64,000 bases of DNA from an uncultured Collinsella sp. (lineage in GTDB: Bacteria; Actinomycetota; Coriobacteriia; Coriobacteriales; Coriobacteriaceae): assembly GCA_900767675.1 (NCBI GenBank), contig CAAFZX010000020.1, positions 1 through 64,000 of the forward strand, in the 5' to 3' direction. The notes below the pieces were generated by a model, which was not told where the DNA came from, ran no database searches, and saw nothing but the letters and a program-made list of their open reading frames with translations. Shown here piece after piece: positions 11,324 to 20,462 of the stretch. Within the stretch, counting starts at the first letter, position 1; the number at the start of each line of letters is the position of its first letter. The position numbers were made by a program, and so were the translations under genes.

Positions 11324-11797
11324 ATGAATGCCCCCGACATGCTCCAAAACATCCGCTCAAAACACCCCGTTGCACATGTGGTTCTCTATCTCTTTGTCGG
11401 CTGGGCATTGCTGGTTGTCATCACCCATGTCATAGCCTTTGGAGCAGAACTGCTGGTAGCCAGCTCGGACCAGCCGGTCGTCAAATGGGAAGCGACCGAT
11501 GAGTGCACCGATGGAACCCGAACTGTTTACTACAACAGCCCGTCCCTCTACCAAGACTTCAAGGTCAAGATAAAGGACTTCAAGATTGTCGATGCCGAAC
11601 CGGGCTCTTTATTGGCACTCGGAGCAACCGTTAACGCCGAGCAAGTCGAGCACACGGACAGCCATGCGACGTATCGTGTCGACCTCAGCACCCTAGGCCG
11701 ACCGTCACGCATCTGCCTGCTCGAATGCGAGATACGCGGCACCACGCTACACATGTCCGAAATACAGATGCGCCCGGACATTGAGCCCTCTTCTTGA
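11324..11797 (+). CDS. Small membrane-anchored hypothetical protein
   Basis: A 157-residue protein starting MNAPDMLQNIRSKHP, with GGAGG 7 bases upstream of the ATG and a TATAAT box at 11284-11289. One hydrophobic span (about residues 17-43) leads into an exterior domain of some 110 residues with three cysteines, two of them paired as CLLEC near the C-terminus. I do not recognise the family. It lies on the plus strand between dnaX and ybaB, both on the minus strand and normally adjacent, so it looks like a later insertion into a conserved gene order. Its 3' end converges on the dnaX stop, 21 bases away. Confidence 0.7.
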   Translation: MNAPDMLQNIRSKHPVAHVVLYLFVGWALLVVITHVIAFGAELLVASSDQPVVKWEATDECTDGTRTVYYNSPSLYQDFKVKIKDFKIVDAEPGSLLALGATVNAEQVEHTDSHATYRVDLSTLGRPSRICLLECEIRGTTLHMSEIQMRPDIEPSS

Positions 11798-11818
11798 GCG
11801 GTATACCCGCCTGCGCAG

Positions 11819-14293
11819 CTACTCCACCGGTTTGAAGATGGTGGACTGGCCGAAGACACTGCGGATGAGGGCTTTGGCCTCGTCCTCGGTCTGCGGGATG
11901 CTTGGAGCTGCGCCTTGATGGCCGAAGGGACTGCCCGCGCCGGGGTTGGACTCCCAGGGAGCCGCAGGAGCGTCCTCCTCTTTGGGGGCAGTTGCAGCGG
12001 GCTTGGGCGCGGACGCCGCACCCGGCACGTCGAACGGGGGCAGATCGTCCCCGCCGGCATCGGCAGCAAAACCGCCGACCATGGCGTCGTCATAGGGCAC
12101 CTGCTCGGATTCCCACGGCGCAGACGGCGCGGCGGGCTGAGCCTTGGGAGCGGACGCGCGCTCGGGCGCTCGGGGTGCGGGCTCGGTCGGGAGCTTGCCC
12201 GTGGCAGGAGCGCCAGCAGGGTTGTCAGAGCGCAGCCAGGGTGCCTTGGCCAGGTCGGATGACTTGGGCGCAGGCGCGGCGGCGGGATTGGGCGCGGGGA
12301 CCGGAGCAGCCGGTTTGGGCACAGCGGGTTCAGGCGCCGACGAGGTCGGTGCCGCTACCGGTGCCGCTTTTGGCTGCGTCGCGCTGACGTTCGAGGATAC
12401 AGGGGCCGCCGAGGACACGGGTTGCGGGTCCGCAGATGCCGCAGCCCGTGCAGATGGAGAATGCTCCTCATGTTGAGGAGCCGGCGTGCCACCCCCATCC
12501 AAGACATAGTCGACGGTACGACGACCGAAGACCGCACTGACTGTCGGCAGAACCACCGACTGCGTGTCGGCGCGTCCGAGCATCTTGATGGCAAAGGTCG
12601 AGCCCGCGGGGAACGAAACCGTGAGCTTGGAACCGTCGTCGGCCGTGGCGCGGGCGTTGAGCAAAAGCCCTGCGTAGGAGGCCTGGCGCGCCTTGACGCG
12701 CTCGACGACCTCAGCCCATTTGCGCTGAAGCTCGCCGGCATCCTCAACCGCAGGGGTCTCGGCGGCGCCGGCGGCAGCAACCTGGGCGGCGTTGTTGGGC
12801 TGGGACTGACGTGCCGGCACAGTGGCAGGTGAGGGAGCCGGGGCCGCAACGGGTTGAGGTGCAGGCGTTACAGGTTTGGGCGCAGGAGCCGGAGCCGCGG
12901 ACTTGGGCGCAGACTGGGCTGCCGGAACAGCAGCGCCGCGGTCCCAAGGCATGCCACCCTGATGCACGGACGTAGCAGCGGGGGTGGCGGTCGCCGCAGG
13001 AGTAGCAGCTCGGGCACCCGAGATCAGCGTCGGTTGCTGTGTCGTCGCAGGTGCAGCCGCGACTGCCGCAGGCGCACCCGCTTGAGCAGCAGCAACGCTC
13101 GCCGGAACGGCGGCGTTGGCAACCATGGCCTCCAGACGCGCCACGCGCTCGGCCAGAGCCTCAATGGTCAGATCGGCCTCGGGACGTGCCAGACGCGTGC
13201 AGGCGATCTCGAGCACCAGGCGCACGTCGCTCGCACCCCTCATCTCCAACGCGGCATCGTCGAGCACCGTCAGCACGCGGGCCAGACGGTCGGCAGGATG
13301 CTCGCCAAAGGCAGCGGCCTCGGCAGCGAGTGCCTCGGCCTGCTCGGCACCGCCCTCAAACAGCTCGGCACGGGCACCGGCAACGCAGGCCACATACACA
13401 TCGCGCACATGCGCCACCAGGTCGCGCGTCAGCTCAAGCAGGTCATTGCCTTCCTCGACCTGCGCGCGAATAAGCCCATACAGCTCGGCGACATCACGAT
13501 CGGCAATGGCGCGCGCAAACTCGCCCAGAATCTGGTCCGAAACTTCGCCCAAAAGCGAGCGGGCGTCGTGCGCATGCACGGCTCCGTTGCCAAAAACGCT
13601 CAGCTGCTCCAGCGTGGAAAGCGCGTCGCGCATACCGCCCTTGGCATGGCGCGCCACGATGGCAAGCGCCTCGTCGTCGTAGTCGAAGCCCTCCTGCTCG
13701 CACACGTATGCCAGGCGGCGCTCGATATCCTCGTTACCGATGCGGTGGAAATCGAAACGCTGGCAGCGCGAGAGGATGGTCTCCAGAATCTTTTGCGGGT
13801 CGGTGGTGCACAACACAAAGATCACGTGCGCCGGCGGCTCCTCGAGCGTCTTGAGCAGCGCGTTAAACGCCGCCGTCGTGAGCATGTGGACCTCGTCGAT
13901 GATATAGATCTTGTACTTGCCACGCACCGGGGCAAAGTTAACGGAGTTGATGATCTCCTCGCGCACGTTGTCTACGCCGGTACGGCTTGCGGCATCGAGC
14001 TCGTAGACGTCTGGGTGGTTGCCCTCGGCGATGAGCTCGCATTCCTCACAGGTGCCGTCGGGCATGCAGCCGCTCGCACCCTCGGCGCGCGCCGCCTCGG
14101 CATTGCGGCACAGCAGCGCCTTGGCAAGGATGCGCGCCATGGTGGTCTTGCCCGTGCCGCGCGGACCGCAAAACAGGTACGCGTGGGACAGGCGCCCCTC
14201 GGTAATGGCGTGCTCGAGCGTCGAGACGATATGCTGCTGGCCCACCACGGAGTCGAAGGTGAGCGGGCGATACTTTCGGTACAACGATTCCAT
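11819..14293 (-). CDS. dnaX: DNA polymerase III subunit gamma/tau
   Basis: An 824-residue clamp-loader ATPase. It starts MESLYRKYRPLTFDSVVGQQ, has a Walker A GPRGTGKTT near residues 43-51, a zinc-binding cysteine set (CMPDGTCEEC plus an upstream Cys), a Walker B YIIDEVHML and an arginine-finger SRC motif. Residues from about 380 onward form a very long Pro/Ala-rich region typical of actinobacterial tau, containing one ordered island (about 525-630, AGELQRKWAEVVERVKARQ) likely to be the polymerase-binding part. The start at 14293 has GGGGGAG upstream; the longer frame to 14512 overlaps a divergent gene. No slippery sequence for a gamma frameshift was recognised. Its normal partners ybaB and recR follow after an intervening opposite-strand gene. 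Confidence 0.96.
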   Translation of the reverse strand: MESLYRKYRPLTFDSVVGQQHIVSTLEHAITEGRLSHAYLFCGPRGTGKTTMARILAKALLCRNAEAARAEGASGCMPDGTCEECELIAEGNHPDVYELDAASRTGVDNVREEIINSVNFAPVRGKYKIYIIDEVHMLTTAAFNALLKTLEEPPAHVIFVLCTTDPQKILETILSRCQRFDFHRIGNEDIERRLAYVCEQEGFDYDDEALAIVARHAKGGMRDALSTLEQLSVFGNGAVHAHDARSLLGEVSDQILGEFARAIADRDVAELYGLIRAQVEEGNDLLELTRDLVAHVRDVYVACVAGARAELFEGGAEQAEALAAEAAAFGEHPADRLARVLTVLDDAALEMRGASDVRLVLEIACTRLARPEADLTIEALAERVARLEAMVANAAVPASVAAAQAGAPAAVAAAPATTQQPTLISGARAATPAATATPAATSVHQGGMPWDRGAAVPAAQSAPKSAAPAPAPKPVTPAPQPVAAPAPSPATVPARQSQPNNAAQVAAAGAAETPAVEDAGELQRKWAEVVERVKARQASYAGLLLNARATADDGSKLTVSFPAGSTFAIKMLGRADTQSVVLPTVSAVFGRRTVDYVLDGGGTPAPQHEEHSPSARAAASADPQPVSSAAPVSSNVSATQPKAAPVAAPTSSAPEPAVPKPAAPVPAPNPAAAPAPKSSDLAKAPWLRSDNPAGAPATGKLPTEPAPRAPERASAPKAQPAAPSAPWESEQVPYDDAMVGGFAADAGGDDLPPFDVPGAASAPKPAATAPKEEDAPAAPWESNPGAGSPFGHQGAAPSIPQTEDEAKALIRSVFGQSTIFKPVE

Positions 14294-14408
14294 GGGTGCT
14301 CCCCCGGGTATACTGAGTCTTGTTGCCGCGACGGCCATGCGGTCGCACGGCATACTGCATTCATAATAACCCGTACGGCGAGCCCGCCGCGATAGGAGTC
14401 CAAAGAGC

Positions 14409-15125
14409 ATGGCAGACGTAGAGAGCAACCTCGTTCCCTCCGAAGCAGCCGACCAGGTCGAGGTCGCGCTCGAGGAGCAGGCCGCAGCCGACGACGGCAT
14501 CCTGTACCTCAACGAGTATCAGTACGAAAACGACCTCGTCACCGATTTCGCCCGCTTGGTTGCCTCGCCCAGGCGCCGCGGCTCCCTGTACGTCGCCGCC
14601 GCCATTGCCGCCCTGCTGGGTATTGGCATGCTGGTGGCCGGCGGCAGCTGGATCAAGTTCGGCGTCGTCCTGATCGTGTTCGGCGCCTTTTTGGCCTGGT
14701 GGAGCAAAAATCTGCACCATACGCTCGCGCGCGACTTTATCGAAGCCGTCGAGGCAGACGAGTCCATGGGCGGCCGCTACCGCCGCGTCGCCGTCAACGA
14801 GGACGGCCTGATGGTCTGGGGCAAGAGCGGCAAGTCGCAGTTCTTCCCGTTTGAGAAACTCGACCACGTACTCGACGGCGAGCGCATCTTTGTAGCCATG
14901 TTCGCCGACCAGGGCGTGACGATCCCTAAGGACACCTTTGTCCGCGGCGATGCCGAGCAGTTTGGCCCCTTCCTTAAGGCGCGCATCAACAAAAAACTCC
15001 GCATCGAGACCAAACGCAAGAAGATGAAGGCCGAAAAGGCCGCTGCCAAGGCCAAGCAGGAAAGCGAGCCCAAGAGCGCGAAGGCCAAGCAGCGTAAGCA
15101 GAAGAAGAACAAGAAGAAGCGCTAA
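14409..15125 (+). CDS. YcxB-like membrane protein with basic tail
   Basis: A 238-residue protein. An acidic N-terminus (about 1-50) precedes two adjacent hydrophobic spans (about 59-99: YVAAAIAALLGIGMLVAGG and FGVVLIVFGAFLAWW). After these comes a cytoplasmic domain with VNEDGLMVWGKSGKSQFFPF and a KARINKKL segment resembling the YcxB-like C-terminal domain, then a very Lys-rich tail (about 200-238) with alternating Lys and Ala. The start ATG at 14409 has GGAG about 12 bases upstream. It is divergent from dnaX and lies 140 bases upstream of the kinase/FHA/RodA-PBP cluster. A basic tail of this kind could bind nucleic acid or acidic lipids. Function unknown, and the YcxB resemblance is by eye. 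Confidence 0.7.
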   Translation: MADVESNLVPSEAADQVEVALEEQAAADDGILYLNEYQYENDLVTDFARLVASPRRRGSLYVAAAIAALLGIGMLVAGGSWIKFGVVLIVFGAFLAWWSKNLHHTLARDFIEAVEADESMGGRYRRVAVNEDGLMVWGKSGKSQFFPFEKLDHVLDGERIFVAMFADQGVTIPKDTFVRGDAEQFGPFLKARINKKLRIETKRKKMKAEKAAAKAKQESEPKSAKAKQRKQKKNKKKR

Positions 15126-15267
15126 GGCCAAGTCAGATAGGCCACCTCGCCCCGCTACCTTCACCATGCGCCCGAGCGTGCTAAACTAGCAGCATCTATG
15201 CCACCGCGAATGGCTCGGCCCCGCGCCCGCCGCTCGCAAACGAACTTTAAACGCACGAGGGTTGGCC

Positions 15268-17121
15268 ATGCCGCTTTTCTCGCAACATACCGCCCGGTTC
15301 TCGCCGGACGTTCCCTTGGAGGGCACCAGCTCTCGCGAGCTGCTCAAGCGGTACCAGCCGCTCGAGACGCTCGCGACCGGCGGTTTTGGCTCCATCGAGA
15401 TCTGCCGCGACACGCACCTGCGCCGCCGCGTCGCCATTAAGCGCATCCCCCTTATCAACGGTGCCGGCATGCCCGCCAGCGACATCATGGATGTCCTGCG
15501 CGAGGCGCACACTGCCGCCATGCTTCAACATCCCAATATCGTGCAGGTTATCGACTTTACGCACGATACCGCCTATGCCTACCTGGTCATGGAATATGTC
15601 GACGGCATGTCCCTAGCCGAGTTTTTGCATCGCGTGGACGGCCATTCGCTCACCTTTGACGAGGCCGCGGCAATTGCCGACGCGCTGGGCCAGGCGCTCA
15701 CCTTCGCCCATAGCAATGGCGTGCTCCACCTGGACATCAAGCCCGCCAACGTGCTCATCGACCACTCGGGCAATGTAAAGCTCACCGACTTTGGCATGGC
15801 GCGGCTGTCGTCTGCCGGCGGCTTTGGCGGCTCACGCGGCGGCACCATCGGCTACATGCCGCCCGAGCAGCTCGACATCGAAACCGGCACGGTCGACGAG
15901 CGCGCCGATGTCTTTGCCCTCGCTTGTGTGATCTACGAGGGCCTGTGCGGCAGCGCTCCCTTTATGGCCGCCACGCCCGGCGACTCGCTCGGCCGCATCA
16001 TCGGCGGTGCCACCTACCCCAGCGAGCTCATCCCGCACTTTCCCCCGGGAGCCGAGGCTGCGCTCATGAGCGCCCTCTCCCCCATGCCACAAGACCGCCC
16101 CAACAGCATCGAGGCATTTTGCGACCAGCTGCTCGCCGGCTTGGGCAGCGTGCGCGAGGGCCGTCGCAGCCTGGAGCAGATGGTGGGCGAGCTGTCGGAT
16201 GACGAGCGCGCGGCAGACGATATCGAATCGTTGCCCTATGAGGACGACACCATCGAGGTCGACCCCGCACTTGGTTGGGCGGGCACGCGCTGGAGCCACG
16301 CGCGCAACTACACCATGCGCGCCATCTCGGCTCTCTCGTGTGGTGCCTTTAGCTTTTTGCTGATGCAGACGGCTGGCGTCGCGGCGCTTCCCGGACTTAT
16401 TGCCGCGGCCATCGCGATTGGGGCGGCCGCCAGCCTGGCCCCGCAGATTGGCTCGGCTATCTCGGCCGTGGGCTTTTTGGTACTTATGGCCAACGCCACC
16501 ATGCAGGCGCAGGGCATCCTGTCGATGCTGCCCGTCGCGGTGCTCTTTGCCGCCACCATGTCCGGTTGGTGGATCGCCTGGGGCCGCACCGAGGCTGCCG
16601 CGAGCGCCGCGCTCACCTGCGCGGTGGCACTTGGCTGTCTGACGGGCGACGTCCTCCTTGCCGCCGGGGTCGCCGCCGGCATCGCGGCCTTTTTGCTCGG
16701 CCCGGCAAGCGCCGCGGCCGCCACGGGGATGGGCGCGCTTTTTGGCCGCCTGGCTACGGTTGCGCTTTCCGCCGGAGGCGTGCTGGGACTCGGCAATGTT
16801 GCCGCGGCGCTGGGAGACATGCTCTTCTGGGCTGCCGTTGTGCTCGTCGCGGCGACAGCTGCACTGACATCTCTGCTGCTCAACGCCCATGCCAAGCGTG
16901 CTGAGCAGGGCTCGAACCTGACTGCAATCGCTGCCATCGCCGGCTGCGGAATAGGCTCTGCGGCGTCGCTCTGTCTTGCACACCATATGGAAATTGCCAG
17001 CCTTGCGGCCGCGGTCGTCGTCAAGGCGGCGGTTGCGGGAACCCTATCCTCTATAATCGTTGGGATATGCCTATATTTGCTCGGATACCAAAGAACCTAT
17101 ACGGAGAGTGATCTTTCGTGA
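15268..17121 (+). CDS. Membrane Ser/Thr protein kinase with non-RD catalytic loop
   Basis: A 617-residue Hanks-type kinase heading the growth-control cluster. Visible elements: ATGGFGSIEIC glycine loop, ATP-binding Lys58 (VAIKRI), catalytic loop LHLDIKPANV with Asp156, DFG at Asp174 and a YMPPEQL (APE-type) motif. Position 155, just before the catalytic Asp, is Leu instead of Arg, so this is a non-RD kinase, which usually means activity does not depend on activation-loop phosphorylation. About eight hydrophobic spans fill residues 350-600 and no PASTA repeats are present. The ATG at 15268 is preceded by GAGG; a TTG two codons earlier is possible. Its stop overlaps the GTG start of fhaA (GTGA), so the two are translationally coupled. 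Probably a regulator or a second input of the downstream FHA/PBP system. Confidence 0.92.
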   Translation: MPLFSQHTARFSPDVPLEGTSSRELLKRYQPLETLATGGFGSIEICRDTHLRRRVAIKRIPLINGAGMPASDIMDVLREAHTAAMLQHPNIVQVIDFTHDTAYAYLVMEYVDGMSLAEFLHRVDGHSLTFDEAAAIADALGQALTFAHSNGVLHLDIKPANVLIDHSGNVKLTDFGMARLSSAGGFGGSRGGTIGYMPPEQLDIETGTVDERADVFALACVIYEGLCGSAPFMAATPGDSLGRIIGGATYPSELIPHFPPGAEAALMSALSPMPQDRPNSIEAFCDQLLAGLGSVREGRRSLEQMVGELSDDERAADDIESLPYEDDTIEVDPALGWAGTRWSHARNYTMRAISALSCGAFSFLLMQTAGVAALPGLIAAAIAIGAAASLAPQIGSAISAVGFLVLMANATMQAQGILSMLPVAVLFAATMSGWWIAWGRTEAAASAALTCAVALGCLTGDVLLAAGVAAGIAAFLLGPASAAAATGMGALFGRLATVALSAGGVLGLGNVAAALGDMLFWAAVVLVAATAALTSLLLNAHAKRAEQGSNLTAIAAIAGCGIGSAASLCLAHHMEIASLAAAVVVKAAVAGTLSSIIVGICLYLLGYQRTYTESDLS

Positions 17122-18128
17122 ACTTCCTGAACATCTTCGAGGACCACGTGGCCGGCATCTTCGGTGCCACCCGTGCCCCGTTCTCCTTTAAGAAGCTTGC
17201 CAAGCAGGCCGCTCGCGACATGGAGGATCAGACTCTGGTGATCAACGGCGTCAACACCGCGCCGGCACTCTATACCATCTTGATCGCCGCCGATGACGAT
17301 CCCATGCTCGCCCCGTTCTACCCCGAGCTTTCGCGCGAAGTCCGCGAGTTTGTGAAGGCACAGGCCGAAAAGCGCCGCTATGTGTTTGTCGGCGAACCCC
17401 TCGTTCGCTTTATGATCGACCCGCAGCTGCGTGCCGGTAAGTTCTCGGTCTTTGCCGAGAACGTCGACGCCCCCACGCTCGGTCGTCTGTACGAGGAGGA
17501 GCGCGCCTACCAGAATGGCCTGGGCCAGAACAACTCGGCCGCAAGCCGCGCCGCCAGCGCTCCCCGCGCCGGCAAGCAGCAATTCGCCGCTCCGCAGCAA
17601 CAGCGCCCCGCCGCCATGCCCCAGCAGCCGGCACCCCGTGCCGCCGCTCCCGACCCGCTCGCCGTGGCCGATCCCTTTGCGCCCAATGTCCCCGACCCCG
17701 CCGCCGCGCCCATCCCCGTGCCGCAGACCGTCTCTCGTGACGCCCTCGCCGGTATGGGCGGAGCCGCCGCGACCGGCGCCGCCGTGGGCCTTGGCGCCGC
17801 GGCCGGTATTGCCTCCAACATGGCGAGCACCCGCGCACCGCAGCGCCCGCTCGCCCAGCTCGTCGACGTCGTGAGCGGCGAGAGCCACAGCATCACTTCC
17901 GCGCAGGTGACCATCGGTCGCGAGCGCTCGGTTTCGGACATCGCCCTGCGCGACCCCAACGTGTCGCGCCGTCACGCCCAGCTCACCTTTACCGGTTCGG
18001 ACTGGTCGATCGAGGACCTCAATTCCACCAACGGCACGCTCGTCAACAACCGCCGCATCACGCGCTGCCCGCTGCGCAACGGCGACCTGCTGACGTTTGG
18101 CCTGAGCACCTTTGAATTTAGGGGATAG
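17118..18128 (+). CDS. fhaA: FhaA-like protein (DUF3662 plus FHA domain)
   Basis: A 336-residue protein with a GTG start overlapping the kinase stop. Residues 1 to about 115 match the DUF3662/FhaA N-terminal domain (MNFLNIFEDHVAGIFGATRA, then a VINGVNTAPALYTI strand). A Pro/Ala/Gln-rich linker of about 130 residues follows, and residues 254-336 form an FHA domain (ITIGRE-type strand, DPNVSRRHAQLTF, DLNSTNGTLVNN). In mycobacteria FhaA is a substrate of the PASTA kinase and helps regulate peptidoglycan precursor flipping through MviN. Gene order here (kinase, fhaA, fhaB, phosphatase, RodA/PBP, PASTA kinase) is close to the mycobacterial cluster, supporting the same general role. Confidence 0.9.
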   Translation: MNFLNIFEDHVAGIFGATRAPFSFKKLAKQAARDMEDQTLVINGVNTAPALYTILIAADDDPMLAPFYPELSREVREFVKAQAEKRRYVFVGEPLVRFMIDPQLRAGKFSVFAENVDAPTLGRLYEEERAYQNGLGQNNSAASRAASAPRAGKQQFAAPQQQRPAAMPQQPAPRAAAPDPLAVADPFAPNVPDPAAAPIPVPQTVSRDALAGMGGAAATGAAVGLGAAAGIASNMASTRAPQRPLAQLVDVVSGESHSITSAQVTIGRERSVSDIALRDPNVSRRHAQLTFTGSDWSIEDLNSTNGTLVNNRRITRCPLRNGDLLTFGLSTFEFRG

Positions 18129-18134
18129 TCGCTT

Positions 18135-18551
18135 ATGAACATCGATATCGTCCTTTTTGCAGGCCGCATCGTCCTGGTCGCCCTGCTCTACATCTTCCTG
18201 TTCGCCGTCATGAAAACCGGCGTGGGACTCGTACGCGGCCAGCGCCGTGACTCCGCTATCTGGACGATCGATGTGGACAAGGGTCCGCGCGGCATCCGTG
18301 GCATCCATGTAGACATGCTCGGCCCCGTCATCGTGGGCCGCTCGCCGTCCTCGGACATCTGCATCAACGAACCGTTTGTCTCGGCCTCGCACGCACGCTT
18401 TTCGCTGCAGGGCCCGGCACTCATCATCGAAGACCTCAACTCGCTGAACGGCACGCTCGTTAACGGCCGTCAGCTGGTGGAGCCCGCAACGCTGCGCGAG
18501 GGTGACGAGGTCCAGATTGGCGACGTGGTCATGAAGGTGAACCGTCGATGA
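18135..18551 (+). CDS. fhaB: FhaB/FipA-like membrane FHA protein
   Basis: A 138-residue protein with one N-terminal membrane span (about residues 5-28) and a C-terminal FHA domain (about 60-138). The FHA core is clear: GPVIVGRSPSSDICI, then EPFVSASHARFSL and EDLNSLNGTLVNG. In mycobacteria the matching small FHA protein (FhaB/FipA) links Ser/Thr kinases with FtsZ and FtsQ. It begins 6 bases after fhaA and its TGA overlaps the ATG of the phosphatase gene (ATGA). The role in division or elongation is inferred from synteny. Confidence 0.88.
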   Translation: MNIDIVLFAGRIVLVALLYIFLFAVMKTGVGLVRGQRRDSAIWTIDVDKGPRGIRGIHVDMLGPVIVGRSPSSDICINEPFVSASHARFSLQGPALIIEDLNSLNGTLVNGRQLVEPATLREGDEVQIGDVVMKVNRR

Positions 18552-20446
18552 TCGACGAGGAGAACAAGTCCGCAACCATGCCCGAGACGCCGGCTGCCCC
18601 CGCAGCTGCGCCGGCCCATGCCGCTCCGGCGCGCCCTGCGACCGTGGAGCCCGAGGACACCGTGTTCTCCCTGCCTCTTTCGCATGTAACTCAAGAATAT
18701 CCGGCACTCGCCGATGACGAGGACGCCGACACCGAGCAGCTCGACGCCCCCATCGGCGCGCACGCTGCCGAGCAGCCCGCGGAACCGGAGGCAACGCCCG
18801 CACCGGCTCACTTTGCCGAGCCCGTCGCCGAGGCGATTAACGAGAGCGCTGCCGTGTTTGCAGCCCCCGAGCCTGCCGCACCGGTATTCCCCGTCGCCCC
18901 GGCGAGCGAGGCGGCACCCGCATCCGCAACGCCTGCCGAAGTCGAGCAGCCCGTTGCCGCGCCCGCCGCAGCTCCCGAGCCCTCCACTCAACCCCAGAGC
19001 ATGCCCGCGCCGTCGCACTTTGCGACGCCCGAGCCGACGGCTGTCGAGCCGCAGCAGGACGGCGATCCCGCCGACCGCGTAACCGAAGATCTCAACCTTC
19101 CGGACATCTCCGACGCCGAGTCGGGAGACGACGCCGACACTGTCTCCCCCGGCGACACCGCCGAGATCGATGTCGCCGCCGTGGAGGCAAAGCTCAAAGA
19201 TCCCGGCTCGACCATGAGCTTTGAGCCGCTGACCGACGAGCGCATCGAGACCGACTCGACCTACGACGCCGGCACCACCACGCAGCTTATGTGGGGCGCC
19301 CGCTCCGACGTCGGATGCGTACGCCCGCACAATGAGGACTCCTATCTGGTGCAGTCGCCGCTCTTTTGCGTGTGCGACGGCATGGGAGGACACGCGGCCG
19401 GCGAGGTGGCATCCTCCATCGCCGTCGAGACCATCGCCAAAACGGCGCCGCAGTCCGCCGACGCCGCGCGCCTGGCCGCAGCCGTCGAGGCCGCCAACGC
19501 CGCCGTGATCGAGGCCGCCCTCAACGGCCTGGGCAAACCCGGCATGGGATGCACGGCCACCTGCGCCTACATCGAAAACGACACGCTCGCCATCGCCCAT
19601 GTGGGCGACTCGCGCGCCTACTTGCTCCACGAGGGTACGCTCATCCGCGTGACCCGCGACCACTCCTACGTGGAGGAGCTCGTGGATGCCGGCGAGATTA
19701 CGGCCGACGAGGCCCGCGTCCACCCCAACCGCTCGGTCATCACCCGCGCGCTGGGCTCGGATCCCGCCATGTATGCTGACCACTTTACCCTGCACATCGA
19801 GGAAGGCGACCGCCTGATTCTGTGCTCCGACGGTCTTTCGAGCATGATTCCCGATAGCGATATCGAGAACATCGCTACGCAGTCCTCGACCGCACAGATC
19901 TGTGTCGACAACTTGGTGGACGCGGCGCTCGCCGCCGGCGGCCACGACAATGTGACCGTGGTGGTCGTCGACCTGGTCGACGATGGTGTCATGCGCGAGG
20001 CAAAACGCGTCCGACGCCGCAATGTCACCATCGCCGCCGTCTTGGCCCTTGTCTTTGTGCTGGTAGCGGGCATCTGGGCATACACGGGCGTCACCGGCTC
20101 CTATTACTTGGGAACCTACCACGGCAATGTCGCCGTCTGGCGCGGCCTGCCTGGCAAGACGCTCGGGGTCGAACTCCACTGGCTCGAGAGCGAAACCAGC
20201 ATCAAGCTGTCCGACCTGCCCGAAGACACGCAAAACCGCCTGAAGGCAGGCATTCCGCAAACGAATGTCGACGATGCGCAGGACACCATTTCCAAGTACC
20301 GCCATCAGATTGACGAGGAACAGACCCGTCAGGTGATTGACGCGCAAACGATTCGCGACAACACCGATCAGAAATCCACCTCCGAGTCAGATTCCGAGAA
20401 AACCGCCGAACAGTCAGCCGAGGCCGAAGCCTCCGATAAGAATTAG
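18548..20446 (+). CDS. pstP: PP2C-family Ser/Thr phosphatase (PstP-like)
   Basis: A 632-residue protein. The first 240 or so residues are low-complexity Pro/Ala/Glu-rich sequence, much longer than in mycobacterial PstP. Residues from about 247 to 485 form a PP2C domain with the metal-binding motifs intact: RPHNEDSYLV, CDGMGGHAAGEVAS, HVGDSRAYLL, LCSDGLSSMI and GGHDNVTVVVVD. One membrane span follows (about 493-513), then an exterior tail of some 120 residues ending in a Ser/Glu-rich stretch. It should dephosphorylate the targets of the cluster's kinases. The 4-base overlap with fhaB gives translational coupling. The phosphatase assignment is firm. The role of the long disordered N-terminus is unknown. 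Confidence 0.93.
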   Translation: MIDEENKSATMPETPAAPAAAPAHAAPARPATVEPEDTVFSLPLSHVTQEYPALADDEDADTEQLDAPIGAHAAEQPAEPEATPAPAHFAEPVAEAINESAAVFAAPEPAAPVFPVAPASEAAPASATPAEVEQPVAAPAAAPEPSTQPQSMPAPSHFATPEPTAVEPQQDGDPADRVTEDLNLPDISDAESGDDADTVSPGDTAEIDVAAVEAKLKDPGSTMSFEPLTDERIETDSTYDAGTTTQLMWGARSDVGCVRPHNEDSYLVQSPLFCVCDGMGGHAAGEVASSIAVETIAKTAPQSADAARLAAAVEAANAAVIEAALNGLGKPGMGCTATCAYIENDTLAIAHVGDSRAYLLHEGTLIRVTRDHSYVEELVDAGEITADEARVHPNRSVITRALGSDPAMYADHFTLHIEEGDRLILCSDGLSSMIPDSDIENIATQSSTAQICVDNLVDAALAAGGHDNVTVVVVDLVDDGVMREAKRVRRRNVTIAAVLALVFVLVAGIWAYTGVTGSYYLGTYHGNVAVWRGLPGKTLGVELHWLESETSIKLSDLPEDTQNRLKAGIPQTNVDDAQDTISKYRHQIDEEQTRQVIDAQTIRDNTDQKSTSESDSEKTAEQSAEAEASDKN

Positions 20447-20462
20447 AAAGGGAGTGCCGCTT

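Noticed and set aside
11819..14293. Programmed frameshift in dnaX giving a gamma form
   Set aside because: No A-rich slippery heptamer with a downstream stem was recognised in the expected region.
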